A DNA stretch of 64,000 bases from Humidesulfovibrio sp. (GCF_030689645.1 NZ_JAUYFU010000039.1:16055-80054); one strand, 5' to 3'; shown: positions 23,625 through 34,656, numbered from the stretch's first letter. The notes: a model not told the origin generated them from the sequence alone. Made by a program: numbers and translations.

Positions 23625-24320
23625 CTAATCCTCGCTCTTTTCCGTCTTGCCGCACAGCATGACGGCCTGGAGCAGGTGCGGGGTCTGGATGTGGATGACG
23701 CGCCTTCCAGTGGCGGCAGGTCCGCTGGCCCCGCTCACGTCGATGCTGAGGTGCCCCTGCGTGACCAGGCCCTGCAGGTAGCCTTCGATGGTGCTGGCGC
23801 TGCACACGAAGATGTCGGACAGGTTGCGCACTGCGGAGTCGTAGAGGATCTCCGTCTTGCCGTTGGTCTCGAAGAGGTCGAGGATGCGCACGATGCCCAT
23901 GGGCACGTTGGGCGCGCGCAGGGCCTTCTTGGTGGTGTTCTTGAGGCGCGTGACCATGACGTTCAGGATGGCCTGAATGGTGGGCGGCGCGGAAGCGATG
24001 TAGCCCTCCAGGTCGTCGCCGTTCAGCACGACAACTTTGGAGTCCTCAAGGGCGATGGCCGTTGCGGTGCGGCCATGGTTCTCCAGGAACAGGGACATTT
24101 CGCCGAAGATGGACACGGGCTGGAGCACGGCGAAGACCTTCTTGCGGCCATCCACGTTGCCGGAGATCTCCACCTTGCCTTCCACAAGGATGTAGGCCTC
24201 CTCGCCCTTGCTGCCCTCGGTGAAAATGACGTTATGCTTGAGCACGGTGCGCTGCAGGAACGAGCCCTGGCTCACGCGCTTCATGACAACGGAGCTGTCT
24301 CGGCTTCCTGGCAGGGGCAT
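23625..24320 (-). CDS. Crp/Fnr-family cyclic-nucleotide-binding regulator
   Basis: A 231-aa protein with an N-terminal cNMP-binding fold (residues about 20-125; ILVEGKVEISG, SIFGEMSLFLENHGRTATAI) and a C-terminal region whose LSDIFVCSASTIEGYLQGLV looks like a Crp-type winged helix. The ligand-binding Arg position is HGRTA. No iron-sulfur cysteines of Fnr are seen. The ATG at 24318-24320 follows GAGGTGATGC and begins 3 bp after the lipoprotein stop codon, so the two are co-transcribed. Targets are unknown. Confidence 0.85.
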   Translation of the reverse strand: MPLPGSRDSSVVMKRVSQGSFLQRTVLKHNVIFTEGSKGEEAYILVEGKVEISGNVDGRKKVFAVLQPVSIFGEMSLFLENHGRTATAIALEDSKVVVLNGDDLEGYIASAPPTIQAILNVMVTRLKNTTKKALRAPNVPMGIVRILDLFETNGKTEILYDSAVRNLSDIFVCSASTIEGYLQGLVTQGHLSIDVSGASGPAATGRRVIHIQTPHLLQAVMLCGKTEKSED

Positions 24321-24323
24321 GCA

Positions 24324-24833
24324 TCACCTCGTTGTGGCGTCTTCGCTGGCGAAAAAGGGTGCCTTGCCGCCCTGGGCTTCGCGTCCCTCGGTGAGCACCA
24401 GGCGATACCCGAAGGCGATGAACAGCGGGCGCTTGCCCCACTCCTCCGGCTGCAGGGAGAACTCGAAGCCGATGCCCTCGTCGGCCCGCGCCTCGCGCGG
24501 GAGGAAGGTGCGGGTGTCCTGGGCCATGACGCGGCCCTCGGGGTCGCAAAGATAGGCGGTGAACTTGAGGGACTCCGCCCACTTGGCCCATTCTGGAAGC
24601 TTCCTGGTGTCAAGGTAGGCCCAGCCCTTGATGCCGGCCACGTCGCCCACGGGCACCACCTGGTAATCGAAGCGCATGAAGTTGGTCACCAGGGAGCGCG
24701 GCTCCTCAAGGGACCAGGGGTCTCGCTTCAGGTGCGCGGCGCTCATGGGCGCCTGGGCGCAGCCCCAAAAAAGCGTCGTTGCGGCCAGGGCCACGGCGCA
24801 GAGTGCAGCAGTAAGGCTCTTCCCTTTATTCAT
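24324..24833 (-). CDS. Putative lipoprotein of unknown function
   Basis: A 169-aa protein with a type II-like signal peptide: MNKGKSLTAALCAVALAATT then LFWGC, with Cys25 as the likely lipidated residue, although Phe-Trp in the lipobox is atypical. The mature part (VTNFMRFDYQVVPVGDVAGI, KFTAYLCDPEGRVMAQD) looks beta-rich. I do not recognise the family. It lies between the glycosyltransferase gene upstream (56 bp gap) and the Crp-like gene downstream (3 bp gap). Confidence 0.7.
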   Translation of the reverse strand: MNKGKSLTAALCAVALAATTLFWGCAQAPMSAAHLKRDPWSLEEPRSLVTNFMRFDYQVVPVGDVAGIKGWAYLDTRKLPEWAKWAESLKFTAYLCDPEGRVMAQDTRTFLPREARADEGIGFEFSLQPEEWGKRPLFIAFGYRLVLTEGREAQGGKAPFFASEDATTR

Positions 24834-24888
24834 AGCTTAGATTTACCACAAACCTCGCAGGATGCAAATAATACCTTCGCGCCGGGGT

Positions 24889-26547
24889 TCAACAGGAAAG
24901 GGCGCGCCACTTGCGCCCCAGGTCATCCCACAGGGCTCCCAAGCCCGCGCGAAACACGGCGTCCATGTCCTCCCGCCGGTGCTTCCCCTCCAGTTTGATC
25001 TTGTTGCCGAAGACCTGGCCCATGGCCGCCGGGCCTTTGGCCCTGGCCAGACTGGAGTGCTGCACATGGGCCACGCCCACATCGCCCGCATACCTGGCCG
25101 GGCGGCCCGCCGCAGCGCTGCGCAGGTCGCGGTCCAGGTCGTCGAACTGCGTGGGGCTGAAGCGGATGTCGAACCCGCCCAGCTCGCGCAGGACATCCAC
25201 TCGCAGGGCGTGGCAGCAGCCGGACACGTGCGCCGCAGGCCGCGCGTAGGTAAAGAGCCCGAAATCCAGCGCCCCGGCGCAGTTGTCGAACACGTTCACA
25301 TGCTCCGGCAGGTCGCGGATGGTTCCGGCCCGGCCTGAGGGCGCAAAGAGCTGATAGTCGGCGGATTGCAGGCAGGGCGGCGGCGTGGCGGAAACAATGC
25401 GGCATCCCGTCGCCCCGGCCTCTGGATGCGCCAGGGCTTCGCCCAGCAGGCGGCGCAGCCAGCGCTCGGGCAGCAGCACGTCGTCGTCGAGAAATACGGC
25501 GAACTCCGCTCCCTGCGCCTCGGGCTGGCTGATGAGCCAGTTGCGCGCGGCGGGCGCGCCCACGTTCACCGGCAGGCGGATGACCCGCAGGGCCCCCTGC
25601 GGAAACAGATCCGCGCAGGCCGCCATGACCTCGCCAGTGCAGTCGGAGCTGCCGTTGTCCAGCACAAGGACCCGCGCCTGCCCATAGTCCGTGCGGGCCA
25701 GGCTCTCCAGCGTCTGCCGGGTGAGGTCGGCCTTGTTCCAGGAGTAGACGAGAATCACGGCCCGGGCGGTGTCTTCCTGCGTGGCCAAGGGCTGCGGACC
25801 AGCGAGATCGTGGAGCTTGAGCCCCAGATGCGTGTGCCAGGGCAGTTGGGCGAATAACGCTGCCAATCCCTCTCGTCCGGACTGGACCTGCCCCAGGCGC
25901 AGCAGCAGTTCCGCGCGCAGGTAGGCGGACCAGGCCCCAAAGAGTGCGGACGGGTCTGCGGCGTCGAGGGCGTCCAGGGCGGACAGGGCGTCCTCAGCGG
26001 GAGCGTACAAAAATTTCGTCTCCGCAACCAGGCGCGCGCGCAGGGGCGCAAGCCCGGCGGGCAAAACGCAGGCGTCCAGGGCCGCCAGGAGCAGATCTGC
26101 CGAGCCCAGGCGCAAGAGGCCTTCCCAGGCCGGGGCCAGCCAGGCCAGGCCTGTTGCGGCGTCGCGCAGGCGCGGCAAAAGCACGCGCAAAATCTGGCCC
26201 ATATCGCCCGAGGCGGTGAGGGCCGACATATCATCCGTGTCTGGCCCCCCTTGCATGCGCGCCAGAAGCTCTGCGGCGAAGACTCCAGCCGGAACCCCCG
26301 GCAGCGCCTGGGCAAGAATCTCTACGCGCTGCCGGTCAAAGGGGGCGCGCTGCCAGGACCATAACCCCAGGCCTGCTCCACAGGCCACCAGATCCGCATC
26401 GCCGGAGCCGAGGGCCGCAAGCGTCAGGTAGCGGGCCAGGCCGGGCTCCTCCAACCCCATGACCCACTGGGGCAGAACCGGACGCAGCTTGTCAGCCAGG
26501 GCCGGGGGCGCTATGGTCAATGTCGGAAAGCCGATGGGGCGGAACAT
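24889..26547 (-). CDS. Family 2 glycosyltransferase with long N-terminal region
   Basis: A 552-aa protein. Residues about 1-260 are Ala/Leu-rich and helical, perhaps repeat-like, with no clear domain. Residues about 265-500 are a GT-A glycosyltransferase: AVILVYSWNKADLTRQTLES, VLVLDNGSSDCTG, and the DXD-type FAVFLDDDVLLPERWL, then GGFDIRFSPTQFDDLDRDLR. Acceptor and sugar are unknown; flagellin or surface-glycan modification is possible but nothing here shows it. The ATG at 26545-26547 follows GCGAGGCTTC. Divergent from the tsaC-like gene. Confidence 0.85.
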   Translation of the reverse strand: MFRPIGFPTLTIAPPALADKLRPVLPQWVMGLEEPGLARYLTLAALGSGDADLVACGAGLGLWSWQRAPFDRQRVEILAQALPGVPAGVFAAELLARMQGGPDTDDMSALTASGDMGQILRVLLPRLRDAATGLAWLAPAWEGLLRLGSADLLLAALDACVLPAGLAPLRARLVAETKFLYAPAEDALSALDALDAADPSALFGAWSAYLRAELLLRLGQVQSGREGLAALFAQLPWHTHLGLKLHDLAGPQPLATQEDTARAVILVYSWNKADLTRQTLESLARTDYGQARVLVLDNGSSDCTGEVMAACADLFPQGALRVIRLPVNVGAPAARNWLISQPEAQGAEFAVFLDDDVLLPERWLRRLLGEALAHPEAGATGCRIVSATPPPCLQSADYQLFAPSGRAGTIRDLPEHVNVFDNCAGALDFGLFTYARPAAHVSGCCHALRVDVLRELGGFDIRFSPTQFDDLDRDLRSAAAGRPARYAGDVGVAHVQHSSLARAKGPAAMGQVFGNKIKLEGKHRREDMDAVFRAGLGALWDDLGRKWRALSC

Positions 26548-26632
26548 GAAGCCTCGCTTGTTGTTGGAACGGGAAAATCAGTACGCAGTGTAGTGCATGT
26601 GCCAGCGGATGAAAAGCAGCGCAAGGAGCTTC

Positions 26633-27256
26633 ATGAACAGGGATTTGGACAGAGGGCTGGACGCCGTCGAGGCTGCGCTCAACCAGGGAGGCGTGGTGCT
26701 CTATCCCACGGAGACGTTGTACGCCCTGGGCTGCGCGGCACACCGGTCCGAGGCCTGCGCGCGCATCGCCGCCCTCAAGGGGCGGCCCGAGACCAAGCCC
26801 TTTCCGCTGGTGCTGGGCGACATGGACGGCCTTGCGGCCATAGCCCAAGAGATGCCGTCAGACCTGCTGCTCCTGGCCGATCGCTTCTGGCCCGGACCGC
26901 TGTCTGTGCTGGTGCGCACCAAGGACCACCTGCCCCGCCTCGTGCGCGACGACGAAGGCTTCTCTTCCGTGCGCATCACCCCGCACCCAACGGCCCGGGA
27001 GCTGTGCCTGCGCGCCGGTCCGGCCCTTGTGGCAACCAGCGCCAACCGCAGCGGCCAGCCCGCCACAGCCCATCCGGCGGAACTTGACCCCGCGCTTTTG
27101 GCCGGGGCCGACGCCTCGGTGCTGACGCCACCCTGGCCTGCCGGGGGGGCGCCCTCCACTTTGGTTCGCCTGCTGGGCCAGGACCGCATCAACATCCTGC
27201 GCCAAGGCGCGGTGAGCGCCGACGCCCTCTCCCAGGTGTTCCGCATAATTTCTTGA
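26633..27256 (+). CDS. L-threonylcarbamoyladenylate synthase (Sua5/YrdC family)
   Basis: Makes threonylcarbamoyl-AMP for the universal tRNA t6A modification. The 207-aa protein shows GGVVLYPTETLYALGCAAHR, ALKGRPETKPFPLVLGD, FWPGPLSVLVR, VRITPHPTARELC and ALVATSANRSGQPA, the usual YrdC signature blocks. It has the short single-domain form without the Sua5 C-terminal domain. The ATG at 26633 follows AAGGAGCTTC; the longer in-frame ATG at 26597 has no such site. Confidence 0.93.
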   Translation: MNRDLDRGLDAVEAALNQGGVVLYPTETLYALGCAAHRSEACARIAALKGRPETKPFPLVLGDMDGLAAIAQEMPSDLLLLADRFWPGPLSVLVRTKDHLPRLVRDDEGFSSVRITPHPTARELCLRAGPALVATSANRSGQPATAHPAELDPALLAGADASVLTPPWPAGGAPSTLVRLLGQDRINILRQGAVSADALSQVFRIIS

Positions 27257-27943
27257 GCCCAGCGCAGCGCCCAAACCCCGCCCCTGCGCCGGGCCGTTAA
27301 AAATCCTGAACCACAAAACCCGCGAAACCACGTGAACCAGCCCTCCAAGTATAAAACCTTAAACCGTTTTCCCCAAAAAAACGCTCTCGGCAGCAGCCAG
27401 CAAAAAAAATTAGACGATCCAACACGCTGAATAAACAAGGTTTATTTTTTATTTTTACGGGCCGGACTTGTTTGGCCCGGCTCTTGCTCTACTCTGTTTA
27501 TCCTTCCTTCTTTTGCTGAAGTCGGCTTCCCTGGGGTGGTCCCACGGAAGCTGATTTCGTTTTGGGGGGTCAGAGATTCCCCCCCCGCCACGCATCCTTC
27601 ACTTCCACAGACAACACACCGCATTGCCTCATCTTTTCCACGAGTACGGTTCTCCTGCCTGCACGTTTCCGCGCGCATATTTTGCGTTATGCCGCACGAC
27701 AAGCCCGAATATGCCGTCCGTGACCGGCGCGCATTGCGCATTGCGTCAGTCCAAAGACTTATACCAGCCCCTTCACGCTAGGCGCTCCCGCCACACATGT
27801 TGCGGATCCTGCACACACGTTTTCAAGAACTCACCAGCATGTCACACGATTGTTCTTGTAACTACGAGTAAAATCGCCTATCCAGGAAATGCTCCATCAC
27901 AAGCGACAGCAAAAAAACACTAGTTATCAGTAAAGGTAAACCA
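27257..27943. other. 687-bp gene-free interval with A+T-rich stretches and hairpins
   Basis: Base composition falls well below the genome norm, especially 27300-27450. Structures seen: CGGGCC/GGCCCG hairpin near 27459-27481; a near-perfect stem around 27519-27552 (TCGGCTTCC with GGAAGCTGA, inner TGGG/CCCA); a GGGGGG/CCCCCC hairpin near 27564-27590; and CAAGAAC/GTTCTTG near 27823-27858. No convincing ORF: a 99-codon minus-strand frame lacks coding character. It may hold a small RNA or long leader for the Nudix-glgA genes, but nothing is identified. Confidence 0.5.
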
Positions 27944-28369
27944 ATGTCCGGCCCCGATCAGCACCGCAACCCCGCTCCTACCGTGGATGTCCTGATCTTC
28001 GATCCGGTGCGCGGAATAGTGCTGGTGGAGCGCAGGAATCCTCCCCTGGGCTGGGCCTTGCCGGGCGGCTTCGTGGACTACGGTGAGACCTGCGAGGCTG
28101 CGGCCCAGCGCGAGGCCAAAGAGGAAACCGGGCTTGACGTGGTGCTCACCGGACTGCTCGGCGTGTACTCCGACCCGGCCCGCGACCCGCGCGGCCACAC
28201 CATAAGTGTTGTCTACACCGCCCAGGCCCTGGACCCGCTGCGGGTCCAGGCCGGGGACGACGCGGCCCAGGCCGTTTTCTTCGCCCTGAACGACCTGCCC
28301 CCCCTGGCCTTCGACCACGGGCGCATCGTTCAGGACTTTCAGGCCGGGCTTTCGCGCCTGCGCCCCTAG
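27944..28369 (+). CDS. Nudix hydrolase
   Basis: A 141-aa Nudix enzyme that cleaves nucleoside diphosphates linked to another group. The Nudix box is complete: [20 protein letters not shown] followed by ETGLD. The surrounding [16 protein letters not shown] and YTAQALDP segments resemble ADP-ribose or ADP-sugar pyrophosphatases; the substrate is not proven. The ATG at 27944 follows AAAGGTAAACCA. It precedes glgA by 60 bp; an ADP-glucose hydrolase role next to glycogen synthase is tempting but only an inference. Confidence 0.88.
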   Translation: MSGPDQHRNPAPTVDVLIFDPVRGIVLVERRNPPLGWALPGGFVDYGETCEAAAQREAKEETGLDVVLTGLLGVYSDPARDPRGHTISVVYTAQALDPLRVQAGDDAAQAVFFALNDLPPLAFDHGRIVQDFQAGLSRLRP

Positions 28370-28431
28370 GGCGAGGCATGTCAGAACTGACCCGAGCCGG
28401 AGCAATCCGGCCGGTTGTTTCGAGGGATAGC

Positions 28432-29892
28432 ATGGGCATCAAGCCGCTCGTCCTGTTCATGACCTCGGAGATGTACCCCTTCTCCAAGACCGGCGGCCTT
28501 GCCGACGTTCTGGGCGCGCTGCCCCTGACTCTTTTCCGCATGGGCGTGAACACCGCTGTGGTGACGCCGCTATATGGCCGCTTCAACACCTCGGAGTTCG
28601 GCCTGCGCCTGCTCACCGAGCGCTGCCCCGTGGGCTACCCCTGGGCGCCCATCACGGCGGAGATCTATCAGGCCGACTATTACGGCATGCCAGTGTACTT
28701 CGTGGGCCGCGGCGAATACTTCGACCGCAGGAACCTCTACAATACTCATTCGGGCGACTATTTCGACAACTGCGAACGCTTCAACTTCTTCTGCCGCGCC
28801 ACCCTCGAATGGGCAAGACGCCTCGACTGGGCCCCGGCGGTCATTCACGCCCACGATTGGCAAAGCGCGCTTGTGCCCGCCTACCTGCACTTCTGGCGAC
28901 GCAACGACCCCTTCTGGCGCGACACGAAGACCGTGCTCACCATCCACAACCTGGCCTTCCAGGGCCGCTTCGCCTCGCGTCTTTTCTTTGAATCGGGCCT
29001 GCCGGCAGAGGCCTGGAACATGGACGGGGCCGAATTCTACGGCGACTTCAACCTGCTCAAGACCGGCATCGCCTACGCCGATTCCGTCACCACGGTGAGC
29101 CCATCGTACGCCGAGGAAATCCTCACACCCCAGTTCGGCTGCGGGCTGGAGGGCATGCTGGGCCGCAGGCGCGGCGTGCTGCGCGGCATCCTGAACGGGG
29201 CCGACTACACCGTGTGGGACCCCCGCGACGACAAGTACCTGCCCTGCATCTACCGGGCGGGCTGCGCCGACGGCAAGCAGGACTGCAAGAACGCCCTCTT
29301 GAAGGAAATGCACCTGCCCGACCAGCTGGAGGACAAGCCGGTGCTCAGCTTCATCGGCCGTTTCCGCGGGCAGAAGGGCGTGGACATGCTCATCGACATC
29401 ATACCGAAGCTCATGGAGCAGGAGGTGGGGCTCATCGTGCTGGGCGAGGGCAAGCTTGAGCACGAGGCCCGGCTGCAGGAGCTGGCCGAAGTTCACCAGG
29501 ACCGCCTGCGCGTCATCGTAGGCTACTCCGAGGATCTGGCCCACCGCATCCAGGCCGGGTCGGACATTTTCCTCATGCCCTCGCGCTACGAGCCCTGCGG
29601 GCTGACGCAGATGTACGCCCTGCGGTTCGGAACGCCGCCAGTGGCCACGGCGGTGGGCGGCCTGCGCGACACCATCGTGCCCTACCCGGATCCACGCGCC
29701 ACGGGCTTCACCTTCCAGAACGCCACCGCCGAGGAGTTCCACGCAACCATATGCCAGGCCCTTGACCTGTGGCGCGACAACAAGCCCTACTGGAAGGGCA
29801 TGGTGGAACGGGCCATGGCCCAGGACTTCAGCTGGGAGCACTCCGCCGCGAAGTATATCGAGCTGTACCGTTCCCTGGGAGCCCAGGTCTAG
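28432..29892 (+). CDS. glgA: Glycogen synthase (ADP-glucose type)
   Basis: Transfers glucose from ADP-glucose to the glycogen chain (GT5). The 486-aa protein begins [20 protein letters not shown] with the KTGGL motif that binds ADP-glucose, contains [16 protein letters not shown] and [11 protein letters not shown], and ends with the second nucleotide site, [19 protein letters not shown] and [10 protein letters not shown]. The ATG at 28432 has GAGGGATAGC upstream and matches the family N-terminus; an in-frame ATG at 28378 would add 18 residues. It starts a glycogen group with the CBM48 protein and malQ. Confidence 0.94.
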   Translation: MGIKPLVLFMTSEMYPFSKTGGLADVLGALPLTLFRMGVNTAVVTPLYGRFNTSEFGLRLLTERCPVGYPWAPITAEIYQADYYGMPVYFVGRGEYFDRRNLYNTHSGDYFDNCERFNFFCRATLEWARRLDWAPAVIHAHDWQSALVPAYLHFWRRNDPFWRDTKTVLTIHNLAFQGRFASRLFFESGLPAEAWNMDGAEFYGDFNLLKTGIAYADSVTTVSPSYAEEILTPQFGCGLEGMLGRRRGVLRGILNGADYTVWDPRDDKYLPCIYRAGCADGKQDCKNALLKEMHLPDQLEDKPVLSFIGRFRGQKGVDMLIDIIPKLMEQEVGLIVLGEGKLEHEARLQELAEVHQDRLRVIVGYSEDLAHRIQAGSDIFLMPSRYEPCGLTQMYALRFGTPPVATAVGGLRDTIVPYPDPRATGFTFQNATAEEFHATICQALDLWRDNKPYWKGMVERAMAQDFSWEHSAAKYIELYRSLGAQV

Positions 29893-29943
29893 GGAACCTT
29901 GTCACGCGCCGCCCTGGGCAGGGGAACCATCAAGGGGGATGAC

Positions 29944-30243
29944 ATGCCGCTGACCAAGAAGTATTCGAGCGACAAGGCCATGTGCAAGGTGGGATTTTCC
30001 CTGCCGGAGGAATTCGCGGGCAACGCCAGCAAGCTGTTCCTGGCCGGAGAATTCAACGCCTGGGCGCCAGCGCCCATGCGCAAGTCCAAGGGGGCCTTCT
30101 CCTTGAGCCTCGAACTCCCCGCTGGTGCAAGCTACCAGTACCGCTATATCACCGGCGAAGGCGTGTGGCTCAACGACACCGAGGCCGACTGCTACGTGTT
30201 CAACACCTTCGCAGACGCCGACAACTCCGTGGTGCTGCTGTAG
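29944..30243 (+). CDS. Stand-alone CBM48 / isoamylase N-terminal-type domain protein
   Basis: A 99-aa protein consisting almost only of a glycogen-binding early-set domain: KVGFSLPEEFAGNASKLFLA, GEFNAWAPAPMRKSKGAFSL and YQYRYITGEGVWLNDTEADC. In branching and debranching enzymes this domain precedes a catalytic barrel, absent here, so the protein may act as a separate glycogen-targeting or regulatory subunit. The ATG at 29944 follows AAGGGGGATGAC. It lies 51 bp after glgA, probably in the same transcript. Its 3' end is overlapped by the frameshifted minus-strand gene. Confidence 0.87.
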   Translation: MPLTKKYSSDKAMCKVGFSLPEEFAGNASKLFLAGEFNAWAPAPMRKSKGAFSLSLELPAGASYQYRYITGEGVWLNDTEADCYVFNTFADADNSVVLL

Positions 30244-30582
30244 AGAACGATCGGCCCACTGCGCGGACCGGCACGGACCTTGAGGCCCCACCAGTCACGA
30301 GGAATGGGCAGGTAGAAGCTCTGGCCCGGGAAGCCCGCACACAGGATGCCCCCCGCTGCGCTCCTCCCAAAACACGTGAAGCAGGAACAGCCCAAGGGCC
30401 AGCGCCAAGGTCACCTCGCCCTCGTCCACCGCGCCGAAGCGCCGCAACAGGTCCAGGGCCGCCCTGCGCACCAGGCGCATGCCCGCAGCCGTGAGCGCCA
30501 AGTCCTCGTAATCCAGCTCGGGCAGAGCGCCGCCAGCCGCATCAAGCGCCGCCGGAGCCCTGTGATGCGCCTTGCGTGCCAT
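30192..30582 (-). pseudogene. Frameshifted minus-strand gene of unknown function
   Basis: Two minus-strand frames join into one plausible protein. The first part starts at ATG 30580-30582 (MARKAHHRAPAALDAAGGAL, later DLLRRFGAVDEGEVTLALAL, HVFWEERSGG). At a run of six C (30349-30354; GGGGGG on the coding strand) it slips; one base fewer would continue as ILCAGFPGQSFYLPIPRDWW, then GLKVRAGPRSGPIVLY, to a stop near 30192. The joined protein is about 129 aa. Either a real frameshift or a miscounted homopolymer in the assembly. The 3' end overlaps the CBM48 gene. Family not recognised. Confidence 0.5.
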
Positions 30583-30682
30583 TTCCTGGTGGGAACCTGC
30601 GCCGCTACACCCTTCCGCCGCGGCGCAAAGACGTATAGAGTGATCTCCTCCGGCCAACCCTTGACAGCTCACAGGAGGCCCC

Positions 30683-32251
30683 ATGCCCCCGCATAGACGC
30701 ACCAGCGGCGTACTTCTCCACCTCACCTCCCTGCCCTCGCGTTTCGGCATCGGCGATCTGGGGCCGGAGGCCCTGCGCTTCGCCGAATTCCTGACCCTGG
30801 CGGGGCAAAGCCGCTGGCAAATGCTGCCCCTGAACCCCACGGCGTCCAGCCTTGGCAACTCGCCCTACTCCAGCTTTTCCGCCTTCGCAGGCAACACCCT
30901 GTGCATCAGCCCGGAGGGGCTGTGCGAGGACAACCTGCTGCCGCGCCGGGAACTGGACCGCCTGGCCGTGCCCTGGAGCGACCGCGTGGACTTCCCCGCA
31001 GTGGAGCGCGCGCGCGCGGCCCTGCTGAGACAAATTTTCGACCGCCTTATGCCGATAAACGGCGGAGGCACCCTGGAGAACGACGCGTCCTTCGCCACCT
31101 TCCGGGGGCACAACGCCGCCTGGCTGCCGGACTACGCCCTGTTCATGGCCGTGAAGGAGAGCCTTGGCGGCGCGGCCTGGACCGCGTGGCCGAAGGAAAT
31201 CCGCGACCGGCGCGAGGAGGCCCTGCGCGAGTACGGCGCCCGGCTCCACCGCGAAATCACCTACCATCAGTTCTGCCAGTGGCTGTTCTTCCGCCAGTGG
31301 GGGCGGCTCAGGTGGGAGCTTTCCAAGCTCGACATCGAACTGGTGGGCGACGTTCCCATCTACGTCACCCACGACTCGGCGGAGGTTTGGGCCAACCGCA
31401 GCTTGTTCAAGCTGGACGAGGCGGGCCAGCCGCTCTTCGTGGCCGGGGTGCCGCCCGACTACTTCAGCAAGACCGGCCAGCACTGGGGCAACCCTGTGTT
31501 CGACTGGGAGGCTGCGGAGCAAGACGGCTTCCAGTGGTGGATTCGCCGCCTGCGGCACAATTTCGGGCTCTTCGACCTCGTGCGCCTGGATCATTTCCGG
31601 GGCTTCTGCGCCTACTGGGAAATCGAGGCAGCAGAAGAGACCGCCGTAAAGGGCCGCTGGGCGCCCGCGCCGGGAGAAAAGCTGCTTGAGGCGGTCAAAG
31701 CCGCCCATGGCTCGCTGCCCATCATCGCCGAGGACCTGGGCATCATCACCGAGGACGTGGTGGCCTTGAAGGAGCGCTTCGGCTTGCCGGGCATGAAGAT
31801 CCTGCAGTTCGCCTTTGGGCCGCACACGCCAGCCAGCCCGGACTCGCCGCACAACCACGAGATGAACTGCGTGGTCTACACCGGCACCCACGACAACAAC
31901 ACCACGCGCGGCTGGTTCGAGGCCGAGGCCACGCCCCCGGCGCGTCGGGCGCTGTCCCGCTACCTGGGCCGCAGAATGACGGAAGACACCATCGTGCGCG
32001 AACTCATCCGCGTGGCGCTCTCAAGCCCGGCCAAGGACGCCGTGCTCACGGCGCAGGACCTGCTGGACCTGGGCGCAGGCGCGCGCATGAACACTCCGGG
32101 CCTGTCCGAAGGCAACTGGGGCTGGCGTGCGCCCGAGAACGCCCTGTGCCTGTGCGGCGGCGGCCACGCCCTGGCCGAGAACCTGCGCGGCCAGTGCGAG
32201 CTTTACGGCAGAACTCCGCAAATGGAGCCGGAGGCGCAAGACGCCCCTTGA
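30683..32251 (+). CDS. malQ: 4-alpha-glucanotransferase (amylomaltase)
   Basis: Transfers alpha-1,4-glucan segments between chains (GH77). The 522-aa protein opens TSGVLLHLTSLPSRFGIGDL and has the family blocks WQMLPLNPT, GNSPYSSFSAFAGN, VGDVPIYVTHDSAEVWANRS, the nucleophile region LVRLDHFRGF, the acid/base region IIAEDLGIITEDV and the third carboxylate in YTGTHDNNTTRGWF. The ATG at 30683 follows CACAGGAGGCCCC. Together with glgA and the CBM48 protein it handles glycogen or maltodextrin turnover. All catalytic residues appear present. Confidence 0.95.
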   Translation: MPPHRRTSGVLLHLTSLPSRFGIGDLGPEALRFAEFLTLAGQSRWQMLPLNPTASSLGNSPYSSFSAFAGNTLCISPEGLCEDNLLPRRELDRLAVPWSDRVDFPAVERARAALLRQIFDRLMPINGGGTLENDASFATFRGHNAAWLPDYALFMAVKESLGGAAWTAWPKEIRDRREEALREYGARLHREITYHQFCQWLFFRQWGRLRWELSKLDIELVGDVPIYVTHDSAEVWANRSLFKLDEAGQPLFVAGVPPDYFSKTGQHWGNPVFDWEAAEQDGFQWWIRRLRHNFGLFDLVRLDHFRGFCAYWEIEAAEETAVKGRWAPAPGEKLLEAVKAAHGSLPIIAEDLGIITEDVVALKERFGLPGMKILQFAFGPHTPASPDSPHNHEMNCVVYTGTHDNNTTRGWFEAEATPPARRALSRYLGRRMTEDTIVRELIRVALSSPAKDAVLTAQDLLDLGAGARMNTPGLSEGNWGWRAPENALCLCGGGHALAENLRGQCELYGRTPQMEPEAQDAP

Positions 32252-32281
32252 AGCTAGCCCGCATTTTTTTCCAGCCCCGTG

Positions 32282-32350
32282 TTGACACAGGGCCGTCCAT
32301 GTTTATGTATGCAATGCTACGAACGCCCCGCCTTCGCCAGCGGGGCTTTT
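32282..32350 (+). promoter_or_regulatory. groESL promoter and leader hairpin
   Basis: TTGACA at 32282-32287 with ATGTAT/TATGTA 16-17 bp later suggests a sigma-70-like promoter. Downstream, GCCCCGC (32325-32331) and GCGGGGC (32340-32346) form a stem followed by TTTT, before the groES ribosome-binding site. No HrcA/CIRCE inverted repeat is visible. The hairpin could attenuate groES or terminate malQ read-through. Confidence 0.45.
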
Positions 32351-32441
32351 CCATCGTACAATGGCGGCGGCCGCTCTAACGCGGAAAACCCGCGCTGGCC
32401 GCTGCAAGAAACACACATAACACCTGCGGAGGACGTACAAG

Positions 32442-32732
32442 ATGAAGTTGAAGCCCCTCAATGACCGTGTTCTGGTGAAGCGTCTGGAGTCCGAGGAAGT
32501 GACCTCCGGCGGAATCATCATCCCCGACAGCGCCAAAGAGAAGCCCCAGAAGGGCAAAGTCGTGGCCGCAGGCCCCGGCAAGCTGGACGAAGCCGGCAAG
32601 CTGGTCAAGATGGCCGTGAAGGCTGGCGACGTGGTGCTTTTCACCAAGTACGCGGGAACCGAGATCAAGATCGACGGCGACGAGCACCTGGTGCTGCGCG
32701 AGGACGACATCCTCGCCATCGTCGAGAAGTAA
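32442..32732 (+). CDS. groES: Co-chaperonin GroES
   Basis: Seven-fold lid of the GroEL chaperonin. The 96-aa protein has the family opening [20 protein letters not shown], the mobile loop [56 protein letters not shown] and the end [12 protein letters not shown]. The ATG at 32442 follows GGAGGACGTACAAG. It is co-transcribed with groEL, 107 bp downstream. Confidence 0.98.
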   Translation: MKLKPLNDRVLVKRLESEEVTSGGIIIPDSAKEKPQKGKVVAAGPGKLDEAGKLVKMAVKAGDVVLFTKYAGTEIKIDGDEHLVLREDDILAIVEK

Positions 32733-32758
32733 GGGCCGACGCCAAAACTTGCCTTTGA

Positions 32759-34492
<1,734 letters not shown>

Positions 34493-34518
34493 CCCAAGCT
34501 CACAATCCCAGCTTCACC

Positions 34519-34552
34519 AAGGCCGGAGTCCGCAAGGGCTCCGGCCTTTTTT
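34519..34552 (+). terminator. Terminator of groESL
   Basis: AAGGCCGGAG (34519-34528) pairs with CTCCGGCCTT (34539-34548) and continues into TTTT, a classic rho-independent terminator 27 bp after the groEL stop codon. Confidence 0.9.
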
Positions 34553-34656
34553 CTTGCCGCTTTACATCACCGTCAACAATGGCTTACCTTTAACTATCTC
34601 CTGAGAATTATCGGGAGCCAGCTCCTCGGATCTCACAGAGCAGGAGAAAACCCGCC

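Noticed and set aside
27442..27741. 99-codon minus-strand frame with a CVVCGSEGC cluster
   Set aside because: Low-quality composition, overlaps the hairpins, weak ribosome-binding site, no recognisable family.
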